A stretch of 64,000 nucleotides of DNA, taken from assembly GCF_029504655.1 (NCBI RefSeq), contig NZ_JAQFIL010000001.1, positions 7,671,188 to 7,735,187 on the forward strand, read 5' to 3'. The notes beneath the pieces were generated by a model. It saw only the letters and a program-made list of their open reading frames with translations. It was not told the DNA's origin and did no database searches. The position numbers were made by a program, and so were the translations under genes. Shown here in pieces: positions 17,925-25,402 of the stretch (positions within the stretch are counted from its first letter, which is position 1; each line of letters starts with the position of its first letter). Source of the stretch: Catalinimonas alkaloidigena (GTDB lineage: Bacteria > Bacteroidota > Bacteroidia > Cytophagales > Cyclobacteriaceae).

Positions 17925-18154
17925 GCTAAAAAAATATGGGCTGAAGTATATAAAGTGGCAAGCAGACCTGTGGAGACCTGCATGCAACGTTAAAAAATAA
18001 CAGATCGTTACAAGAGTAATGAAAAAGTGAGGGAGTTTGTTTTTTCTCATCCTCCATAATCATTGGAATTTGTAAATTACACCGCTGTGCTTTACCATTA
18101 GCATATAAAGCCTTATTATTATTCATTGACTTATAGAAAAATTTGATTTCACCT

Positions 18155-18697
18155 ATGGCTATTAAAAAAGCATTTAATCTGAGAAAATGGATAGACGAAC
18201 ACCGTGATATTTTGAAACCTCCGGTCGGGAATGCTCAGGTGTACGAAGATACTGATGACTTTATTGTGATGGTGGTGGGTGGTCCCAATACCCGTAAGGA
18301 TTTCCATTACAATGAGACGGAAGAGTTCTTTTACCAACTGGAAGGAGAAATCACTGTAAAGGTACGTGAAGAGGGCGAAATCAAAGATGTAGTCATCAAA
18401 GAAGGGGATATCTTTCTTTGTCCTGCCAGGATGCACCACAGCCCACGCCGCCCTGCCAATACCATAGGTCTGGTGATTGAAAAAAAGCGAAATGCTGAGC
18501 ATACCGATGGCTTAATCTGGTACTGCGAAAATTGTGGGCATAAGATGTATGAAGAATATTTCCCTCTGAAAAATATTGTAGAGCAGCTGCCGCCTATTAT
18601 CAATAAGTTTCACAACTCGCAGGAACTGCGTACCTGTGACCAGTGCGGCACGTATATGGAAATTCCCGAAGCCCCTAAGGCTGAGCAGGTAAAATAA
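18155..18697 (+). CDS. 3-hydroxyanthranilate 3,4-dioxygenase
   Basis: Opens the ring of 3-hydroxyanthranilate to give the precursor of quinolinate in the kynurenine route to NAD. The 180-residue cupin shows the iron ligands His51, Glu57 and His95, the substrate-binding arginines Arg47 and Arg99, and the rubredoxin-like second metal site Cys124/Cys127 and Cys161/Cys164 found in bacterial members. The ATG at 18155 (MAIKKAFNLRKW) is preferred over a TTG four codons upstream. No other kynurenine gene is in the window, so the pathway must be scattered. It is a single-gene unit, divergent from the histidine kinase. Confidence 0.95.
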   Translation: MAIKKAFNLRKWIDEHRDILKPPVGNAQVYEDTDDFIVMVVGGPNTRKDFHYNETEEFFYQLEGEITVKVREEGEIKDVVIKEGDIFLCPARMHHSPRRPANTIGLVIEKKRNAEHTDGLIWYCENCGHKMYEEYFPLKNIVEQLPPIINKFHNSQELRTCDQCGTYMEIPEAPKAEQVK

Positions 18698-18717
18698 TAA
18701 GCTATAATGTCAATGAC

Positions 18718-18750
18718 AGACCTACCAGATTGTCGAAATCTGGCGGGTCT
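18718..18750. terminator. Large palindromic hairpin between convergent genes
   Basis: AGACCTACCAGATT (18718-18731) pairs with AATCTGGCGGGTCT (18737-18750) with two mismatches around a five-base loop. It lies between the dioxygenase stop and the end of the convergent DUF547 gene. There is no strong T tract on either side, so it may be a factor-independent barrier for both strands or a copy of a dispersed palindromic repeat. Confidence 0.6.
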
Positions 18751-18776
18751 AGTTTCATAAGAGAGTTTTTGGGAGA

Positions 18777-19490
18777 TTAGAGCTCATTCAGTGCCCAGTC
18801 ATATTCGTAGTAGCTTAACTCATAAGAAGAGGGAATTTTCTCTTTTCGATATGTATTGATATAAGCCAATACGGAAGAAGCTTCCTGCTTGAAATCATCT
18901 TTGTACCACTCAAAAATTTTGGAAACAGCTACTTCTTTCTGGCCGGACTTTAGCCGGATAAAATCATTGTTATTTAAAGCTTTTTTAGTAAGCTGGTTCA
19001 TCTGTTCGTCCAAGCGATCAGCCTGAACAGCATGCTGAGGCAGAGGAGGACAGCTTTGTGCCGCGCATACCAGTGCAAAATGGATACGTGCATCTTTATA
19101 GGGCTGTAGTAACTTTTGTTTTTCCAATTCATTGAGCGTAAGCATCTCTCCGGCTACTTTGTGCTTTTGCTGGTCAAAAAAACCATCAATTTTCATGGGT
19201 GAGCTTACCGGATAATTTTCAGCAATCTGCCGGATGACGATTAGGTTATACGCATTGATATAAAAAGCTTTCTTTTCAGCATCAGCCATACGCTGTGCAG
19301 ACATCTTCGCGATCTGTTGGTAAAGGGCTTCTACTTCTTCCATATTTTGTTTCACAGCCTGATAATCTACCAGGCCATGCTCAACATAACTCCCAAAAAA
19401 CTGATCGGCTTCTTGTGTGAAGTCAGTTATATTGAGTGCATTTGCGGGAGTTAGGGCGAAGTATGCAAAAAATACAAATAGGTGTTTCAT
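18777..19490 (-). CDS. DUF547 family exported protein
   Basis: A 237-residue protein with a signal peptide (hydrophobic 4-18) and the DUF547 domain over most of the rest (family landmarks KAFYINAYNLIVI at about 79-91, ALVCAAQSCPP near 139-149 and WYKDDF near 195-200). The family is related in fold to transglutaminase-like proteins, but its catalytic status is not established. The gene faces away from the flavoprotein/polyferredoxin operon at 19621-22853, with a symmetric 18-base site between them, so these may be co-regulated. Confidence 0.88.
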   Translation of the reverse strand: MKHLFVFFAYFALTPANALNITDFTQEADQFFGSYVEHGLVDYQAVKQNMEEVEALYQQIAKMSAQRMADAEKKAFYINAYNLIVIRQIAENYPVSSPMKIDGFFDQQKHKVAGEMLTLNELEKQKLLQPYKDARIHFALVCAAQSCPPLPQHAVQADRLDEQMNQLTKKALNNNDFIRLKSGQKEVAVSKIFEWYKDDFKQEASSVLAYINTYRKEKIPSSYELSYYEYDWALNEL

Positions 19491-19542
19491 GCGTTTAAAT
19501 TTAAAGTGCTTTTGTAAATAACGGATTAGATAAGCATAAGGG

Positions 19543-19560
19543 ATGTCAACTGCTTGACAT
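19543..19560. promoter_or_regulatory. Symmetric operator-like site between divergent genes
   Basis: ATGTCAA-CTGC-TTGACAT is a perfect inverted repeat, 7 bases per arm with a 4-base spacer. It lies 53 bases upstream of the DUF547 gene and 61 bases upstream of the flavoprotein gene. Its size and spacer resemble sites of the Crp/Fnr family, but the half-site is not a standard one and no regulator is encoded next to it. Confidence 0.5.
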
Positions 19561-19620
19561 TTTATATATTACGTCCGCCTTAGCTTTACCTTAATTTTTT
19601 CATTTTTTATCCTCTGTTTC

Positions 19621-20964
19621 ATGAAAAAAGTTTGCATTGTAGGAAATGGTATAGCAGGCATCACTGCCGCGCGCCATATCCGCAAACAGAAATCAGCCTC
19701 TGAATATAGTATAACAGTAATCTCTGCCGAGACCCAATATTTTTTCTCACGCACAGCGCTCATGTATATTTACATGGGCCATATGCTTTATGAACATACC
19801 AAACCTTATGAGGATTGGTTTTGGGATAAAAACGATATCCAACTGGTACAGGATTATGTAGAGAAAGTAGATTGCCAGGAAAAGAAACTCAAGCTAAAAG
19901 CCGGAGGCAATTTGCCTTACGATATACTGCTACTGGCAACCGGCTCCAAAGGAAATCGGGCAGGCTGGCCGGGAGAAGAGCTCAAGGGTGTGCAGGGTAT
20001 GATCAGCAAGCAGGATATTGATGCGATGGAAGAGAATACCAAAGGCATTGAGCGGGGCGTGATTGTAGGAGGTGGCCTGATCGGTATAGAAATGGCAGAG
20101 TGTCTGCATTCGCGTGAGATACCCGTGAGTTTGCTCATTCGTGAGAGGGCGTACTGGGATCACATTCTGCCTCAGCAGGAAGCGGAAATGGTAAGCCAGC
20201 ACATTCGTAAACATGGAATTGACCTCAGAGAAAATACAAATTTTAAGGAGATAAAAGGTGACGAAAATGGGAGAGTGAAGGCTGCGGTGACCGAAGATAG
20301 TGAAGAAATTCCTTGTCAGTTTGTAGGGATTACCATAGGTGTAAAGCCTAACATAGCGTTTTTAAAAGGTTCTGACATTGAAACCGACCGAGGCATACTC
20401 GTCAACGAATTTCTGGAAACCAATGTACCGGATGTTTATGCCGCCGGAGATTGTGTTCAACATAAGGTGGCTCCCGCTGGTCGCAGAAATCTGGAGCAGA
20501 TCTGGTACAGTGGGCGAATGCAGGGTGAAACCGTTGCTCGTACCATCTGCGGAGAAAAGATGAAGTACGTGCCGGGTGTATTCTTTAACTCCGCAAAGTT
20601 TTTTGATATAGAATACCAGGTCTACGGAGAAGTTAACGCGCAGCAAAAAGAAGATGAAGAACAGTTTTACTGGATCAATACGGAAAAGGAGGTAGCCTTC
20701 CGGGTAGCCTTTGAGAAAGAAAGCGGAGCCGTCAAGGGCTTTAATTTGATGGGCATTCGCTATCGCCACGAGCTTTGTGCCCGCTGGATCAAAGAGAAGC
20801 GGGACATTGGCTTTGTGATGCAGCATCTGAAAGAAGCTAATTTTGATCCTGAGTTTTTTAAGCATTATGAGCCGGAGATAATCAACAAATTCAACCAGGA
20901 CTTTCCCGATAGAGCGGTACAGCCCAGGAAGAAAAACATAATCGCCGCACTTTTTGGATTATAA
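19621..20964 (+). CDS. Pyridine nucleotide-dependent FAD oxidoreductase
   Basis: A 447-residue two-dinucleotide-binding flavoprotein of the rubredoxin reductase/nitrite reductase flavodomain type. FAD motif GNGIAG (8-13), the ATG motif LLLATGSKG (about 105-113), NAD(P) motif GGGLIGIEMAE (about 147-157) and the FAD-closing GDCVQ (about 277-281) are all present. No redox-active CxxC is seen, so it is not a disulfide reductase. The partner is probably the membrane polyferredoxin encoded 11 bases downstream, to or from which it may pass electrons of NAD(P)H. The last 80 residues are specific to this group. Confidence 0.85.
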   Translation: MKKVCIVGNGIAGITAARHIRKQKSASEYSITVISAETQYFFSRTALMYIYMGHMLYEHTKPYEDWFWDKNDIQLVQDYVEKVDCQEKKLKLKAGGNLPYDILLLATGSKGNRAGWPGEELKGVQGMISKQDIDAMEENTKGIERGVIVGGGLIGIEMAECLHSREIPVSLLIRERAYWDHILPQQEAEMVSQHIRKHGIDLRENTNFKEIKGDENGRVKAAVTEDSEEIPCQFVGITIGVKPNIAFLKGSDIETDRGILVNEFLETNVPDVYAAGDCVQHKVAPAGRRNLEQIWYSGRMQGETVARTICGEKMKYVPGVFFNSAKFFDIEYQVYGEVNAQQKEDEEQFYWINTEKEVAFRVAFEKESGAVKGFNLMGIRYRHELCARWIKEKRDIGFVMQHLKEANFDPEFFKHYEPEIINKFNQDFPDRAVQPRKKNIIAALFGL

Positions 20965-20975
20965 AAAATATTAAT

Positions 20976-22853
20976 ATGAACAGAGTATATGGCATACGCT
21001 TATTCGGACTACTTATCTTTCTGCTAGGCTTCGGCTTGTTTGTTGGCATCTTCTTCATGTCTGACTATGAGCTGGACCAGAAAGTACTGAAACAGGAGTT
21101 GGCCACTTCCAATGAAGCCTCTTCACCTAATGCGGCGCAACCGGAAACCGAACAAACCGATCAGGAAGGAGAAACAAGCAAGAGTGGGGGCAGCCTTTAC
21201 CATATTGTGCTGGAAGAAGCTCAAAACATGATAAGCAAAACCTACGAAACCAATTTTGCTTTCGTGGATGATCTGAACGCAGCCTGGGATGCTGCTAATA
21301 TTCGGGTTCGCGATCTGTACGGTATAGGTGATGAAGAAGTGAGTCGTATAGTCTCAGAGGTAGCAGCCAATGATCTTACCTACACCGCCGAAGTGGTGAA
21401 GAACACGCTAAAGAGGGAAGATGAGGCTACTAGCCTCAAGAGAGAGAAGCTCCTGGCCTACACCGGCTTCCTGGAAGGTAAACAGTTTGGCAGTGAAGAA
21501 GAACTGAAGTCTCAGTTGCAGAAGACCGTAGCCAGCGTCAACAATGACATTGCAGGCCAGAAGGGGATCAGCCGTTACCGCAAAAAATCATTAAACACAT
21601 CAGTAGTAAAAGCTTCTACTAAAGGACTTATCAAAGAAAATACGTTGCTCATACTACTGCTCTCCATTGGGCTTTCCATCCTAGGCGCATTGATGTACAT
21701 ATTACCTCATGCCAAAGAACCTGCCGGCATCAGGCACAATGGTATCTTCTTTAGTGCAATGAAAAACCGCGGCTGGATAGGGATACTGCTGGGTACTTTT
21801 CTCATCCTGTTCTATATCGTCCTGTATTTTTACCCCTACTACATGACCAACTGGATCATTTTAGCTGATCCAATAAGTTATTGGCTCAAAGGAAGTCCGG
21901 CGGGAGAATTTTTTCTTTATGGATTTCTCTACACCTTAGCCATACTGGTGATGGGCGTGCGCATGTTTATAAAGTACCGTCACAGTAATTATCACCTCAT
22001 CAGGACCAGCTCAGTCATGTTTTTCCAACTGGCTTTCGCCTTCCTGCTTCCTGAGATACTGATCCGGCTCAATTATCCTTATTACGATTTTAAAAACATC
22101 TGGCCGCTGGACTATGATTTTTTCTTTCCCAGCAGCCTGAACCAGCTCATACAGGCTGGTGGCTTGGGTACTTTCATGCTTTTCTGGGGCATTATTTTGA
22201 TTGTAGTTGCCGTACCGGTTTTGGTATATTTCTATGGTAAACGCTGGTACTGCTCCTGGGTCTGTGGTTGCGGTGGCCTGGCCGAGACCTTAGGTGATCC
22301 CTACCGCCAGCTCTCCGACAAGTCCCTGAAAGCCTGGCGCATAGAGCGCTGGATGGTACATGGCGTATTGCTTTTTGCCGTACTCATGACCATCGGAATG
22401 ATTTATACTTTCTTCACGGAGAGCGGAAGTTTGCTCGGCATCCCCACTTATTCTGTGGCGGAATTTTATGGTTTTTTCATCGGAGCGGGCTTTGCCGGGG
22501 TAATTGGCACTGGTTTTTATCCACTGATGGGCAATAGGGTATGGTGTCGTTTTGGCTGTCCGCTGGCTGCCTATCTGGGTATTGTACAAAGGTTTAAATC
22601 TCGCTTTCGCATCACTACTAATGGGGGGCAGTGTATTTCCTGCGGCAATTGCTCTACGTATTGTGAGATGGGCATAGATGTGCGTTGGTACGCGCAGAGA
22701 GGACAGAATATTGTTAGGGCGTCCTGTGTGGGTTGCGGCGTCTGTTCATCGGTCTGTCCACGTGGGGTGCTCAAACTGGAAAACGGCAAAGAAGAAGGCC
22801 GTTTCGGCAAACCTATCCTCATCGGAAATGATAGTGTGAAGGTAGATGCCTAA
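20976..22853 (+). CDS. Membrane-bound polyferredoxin, NapH/NosR-like
   Basis: A 625-residue membrane protein. After an N-terminal anchor (about 9-29) comes a 190-residue extracytoplasmic helical region. Membrane helices follow at about 222-240, 262-285, 312-330, 345-365, 388-415, 458-478 and 493-515. Between them are the motifs CSWVCGCGG (about 426-434) and CRFGCP, as in NapH and NosR. The C-terminus has two 4Fe-4S ferredoxin motifs, CISCGNCSTYC and CVGCGVCSSVC followed by PRG. It should move electrons across or along the membrane, probably with the flavoprotein upstream. No nitrate or nitrous oxide reductase lies nearby, so the acceptor is unknown. Confidence 0.88.
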   Translation: MNRVYGIRLFGLLIFLLGFGLFVGIFFMSDYELDQKVLKQELATSNEASSPNAAQPETEQTDQEGETSKSGGSLYHIVLEEAQNMISKTYETNFAFVDDLNAAWDAANIRVRDLYGIGDEEVSRIVSEVAANDLTYTAEVVKNTLKREDEATSLKREKLLAYTGFLEGKQFGSEEELKSQLQKTVASVNNDIAGQKGISRYRKKSLNTSVVKASTKGLIKENTLLILLLSIGLSILGALMYILPHAKEPAGIRHNGIFFSAMKNRGWIGILLGTFLILFYIVLYFYPYYMTNWIILADPISYWLKGSPAGEFFLYGFLYTLAILVMGVRMFIKYRHSNYHLIRTSSVMFFQLAFAFLLPEILIRLNYPYYDFKNIWPLDYDFFFPSSLNQLIQAGGLGTFMLFWGIILIVVAVPVLVYFYGKRWYCSWVCGCGGLAETLGDPYRQLSDKSLKAWRIERWMVHGVLLFAVLMTIGMIYTFFTESGSLLGIPTYSVAEFYGFFIGAGFAGVIGTGFYPLMGNRVWCRFGCPLAAYLGIVQRFKSRFRITTNGGQCISCGNCSTYCEMGIDVRWYAQRGQNIVRASCVGCGVCSSVCPRGVLKLENGKEEGRFGKPILIGNDSVKVDA

Positions 22854-22954
22854 TGCTGTTTCAAAACGACTTGCAATTTCCAGAACGCCTTACAAATGCG
22901 CTCCAGGTATTTAATGTAAAATCCTAATCACAAAATATTTAAGCGCTGTTTACC

Positions 22955-22986
22955 AGGCTGTCTGATTTTCAGGCAGTCTTTTTTTA
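22955..22986 (+). terminator. Terminator after the polyferredoxin operon
   Basis: AGGCTGTCTG (22955-22964) and CAGGCAGTCT (22970-22979) pair with two G-T wobbles around a five-base loop, followed by a T run. It lies about 100 bases after the stop codon and 14 bases before the next start. Confidence 0.8.
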
Positions 22987-22999
22987 TGTTTGCATTCTC

Positions 23000-23989
23000 A
23001 TGCATGTAATCGTATTACGCAGCCACGAAATTGATCAAGAAACCTGGGATAATTTTATCCTAGGTTCTCGTGAGGGGAACATTTATGCCACCTATACCTA
23101 CCTTCAGCATTGTGAACGGGTATGGAAAGCAGCCATCTTATTAGATGAACATGAAAACTACCTGGCAGTCATGCCCTTTCAGGTCCGAAAAGTATACGGT
23201 ATTGAATATATTTATCAAGATCCCTTTGCCCGGGAGTTAGGAATTTACACGCGTAGAAATTTAACTCATGTGCAGTACAATGAACTATTAAAAGCGAGTC
23301 TGAAAAGCTATCGTTATGTAGCACGTTATCATTTTAATGTAGATAATTATAGTTTATTAAAACAGGATGATTATCTGCCCGAAGGTTTTCTTTCAGCAAT
23401 ATCAACTTATCATCTTGATCTGAGAAAGTCTTATAAGGAAATTTATGATAACTATAGGTACGACAGGAAGTATAGTATCAGAAGGGCTAACAGGTATGAG
23501 CAGCATATCGTTGGTTCTACGGATGTAGAGCAGGCCCTTAACATTTTCCGACAAGTAACTTTTCACAAAATTCCCGGCTTAAATTTGTATCAGATTGAGT
23601 TAAAAAAAAGGTTATATGCTCATCTTGTACAATTGGGTTTGATGGAAGTATACTACGTTTCTTATAACAATAGTATTATCGCAGCCGCGCTGATAGTGAA
23701 GTACAATAAAAAGGTAGTTTACCTTTTTGGTTCTAACTCAAAGTTAGCTTTTCAAATTAGGAGTTCTTCTTTATTAATAGATCATATCATTCAAAAATAT
23801 GCTGGTCAAGATCTCATTTTTGACTTTGAAGGGGGTGAAGTACAATCATTAGGTAATTTTTATGCTAGTTTTGGAGCAGAAAGCAGAATTATATATACCT
23901 ATGAAAAAAATACACTCCCTAAAATTGTTAGTCTATTAATGAAAAGCAGGAAAAAGATTATTCAGAAACTTAAAAATAATTCACATTAA
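23000..23989 (+). CDS. FemAB/GNAT-like acyltransferase
   Basis: A 329-residue protein with the double acetyltransferase-like fold of the FemAB group (peptidoglycan bridge or lipid-linked sugar modification). The signs are an N-terminal SREGNIYATYTYLQ pattern near 24-37, the basic stretch YDRKYSIRRANR about 154-165, and the C-terminal VVYLFGSNSK followed by DFEGGE at about 271-276. In Bacteroidota such proteins often sit in polysaccharide loci. Its stop codon overlaps the probable start of the next gene, so it forms an operon with a flavoprotein and a GT-C membrane protein. The substrate is unknown; a role in envelope glycan synthesis is an inference. Confidence 0.75.
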   Translation: MHVIVLRSHEIDQETWDNFILGSREGNIYATYTYLQHCERVWKAAILLDEHENYLAVMPFQVRKVYGIEYIYQDPFARELGIYTRRNLTHVQYNELLKASLKSYRYVARYHFNVDNYSLLKQDDYLPEGFLSAISTYHLDLRKSYKEIYDNYRYDRKYSIRRANRYEQHIVGSTDVEQALNIFRQVTFHKIPGLNLYQIELKKRLYAHLVQLGLMEVYYVSYNNSIIAAALIVKYNKKVVYLFGSNSKLAFQIRSSSLLIDHIIQKYAGQDLIFDFEGGEVQSLGNFYASFGAESRIIYTYEKNTLPKIVSLLMKSRKKIIQKLKNNSH

Positions 23990-25394
23990 AAAAGTAATCA
24001 TTATAGGGGCTGGACCTGCTGGCTTAGCCGCGGGCTATGAATTGAGCAGGAATGGAGTTCAGGTAGAGATATATGAGGCCTCAGCCCATGTAGGAGGTAT
24101 GGCCCGAAGTATGGAAGTATTGGGGCAGACTGTAGACTGTGGCCCTCACCGTTTTTTTACCAAGCATCCCTTAGTCAAAAACTTTTTTAAAGAAGTTATA
24201 GAAGAAGATTATGTAAAAGTAAGAAGACTGACCCGGATTTATTATCGGGGAAAGTTTTTTGACTACCCTCTTAAGCTAGGTAACGTACTTAGCCATCTCC
24301 GTAAGCGAGAGATATTTAAAATTCTCTGGTCATATGCATATCAGAAACTTTCCCCTCAAAGAAATCCTCGTACGCTAGAAGCCTGGGTAACCAACAAATT
24401 TGGAAAAGAACTATATAACATCTTTTTCAAAAATTACTCAGAAAAGCTGTGGGGAATTTCCTGCGCTCGCATTGATGCCGATTGGGCAGCTCAACGGATT
24501 AAGTCCCTATCGCTGTGGGAGGCATCAAAGCAGATACTTTCTTTAAATAAGAATGAAAAGCATCACTCACTGGTAGAAGAGTTTGATTACCCTAAGAAGG
24601 GTAGTGGAATGCTCTACGAAAAAGCGAAGCAGGTAATTCTGAAAAACGGGGGGCATATTCATCTAAACTCTCCTGTGCAGGCATCTCTCTTGGACAATAA
24701 AACAAATACAGTAACAGGCGTACGATTGAATAATGGTAAAGAGATTACTGCAGAGCATGTGATATCAACTATGCCTCTAACGACCCTCATAAAAAGTTTT
24801 GAAGCAGTTCCACAACCTGTGGAGCATGCTACTGAGCAACTCTATTTTAGAAACACCATCCTTGTATATCTGGAAATTGACAGTGACCAGTTATTTGAAG
24901 ACAACTGGATATATGTCCACTCTCCTGAAGTAAAGCATGGCAGGATTACCAACTTTAGAAACTGGAGCCCTTATCTCTACGGCGATAAAAAGACCTCTAT
25001 TTTGTGTATGGAATTCTGGACTTTTACTGATGAGGATTTGTGGAAAGAACAGGATGAAATTATAGTTCGGCAGGCAGAAAGAGAACTGTTACAAACCAAA
25101 TTGCTCCCACCAAACGCGAAGATTTTAGAAACGAAAGTCATTAGAGTGCCTAAATGTTATCCGGTATACGAACTCGGCTATCAAGAACATTTACAGCTTA
25201 TCAAAGAATTTCTGGATCGTTTCAAGGGACTAAGTCTGATCGGAAGATATGGCGCGTTTAAGTATAACAATCAAGACCACTCCATACTGATGGGGCTATT
25301 GGCAGCAAGAAATCTACTTGGCAAAGAAAATACTGATCTGTGGGGAATCAATGCTGATCAGGAATATCAGGAGGAGTACAATCGTAAAAATTAG
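23985..25394 (+). CDS. FAD-dependent amine oxidase/protoporphyrinogen oxidase-like protein, apparent ATT start
   Basis: The first ATG in this frame (24042) would remove the FAD-binding motif. Reading upstream the frame gives KKVIIIGAGPAGLAAGYELS, the typical N-terminus, and the codon just before it at 23985 is ATT, overlapping the upstream TAA by one base. No ATG, GTG or TTG occurs between the previous in-frame stop (23940) and the motif. I therefore start at ATT 23985 (about 469 residues). Other parts fit the amine oxidase/UDP-galactopyranose mutase-like group: GGMARSMEVLG with DCGPHRFF early, and a C-terminal IGRYGAFKYNNQDHSI. In surface-glycan loci such enzymes modify sugars or lipids; the substrate is unknown. 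Confidence 0.8.
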   Translation: MKKVIIIGAGPAGLAAGYELSRNGVQVEIYEASAHVGGMARSMEVLGQTVDCGPHRFFTKHPLVKNFFKEVIEEDYVKVRRLTRIYYRGKFFDYPLKLGNVLSHLRKREIFKILWSYAYQKLSPQRNPRTLEAWVTNKFGKELYNIFFKNYSEKLWGISCARIDADWAAQRIKSLSLWEASKQILSLNKNEKHHSLVEEFDYPKKGSGMLYEKAKQVILKNGGHIHLNSPVQASLLDNKTNTVTGVRLNNGKEITAEHVISTMPLTTLIKSFEAVPQPVEHATEQLYFRNTILVYLEIDSDQLFEDNWIYVHSPEVKHGRITNFRNWSPYLYGDKKTSILCMEFWTFTDEDLWKEQDEIIVRQAERELLQTKLLPPNAKILETKVIRVPKCYPVYELGYQEHLQLIKEFLDRFKGLSLIGRYGAFKYNNQDHSILMGLLAARNLLGKENTDLWGINADQEYQEEYNRKN

Positions 25395-25402
25395 TTCACA
25401 GA

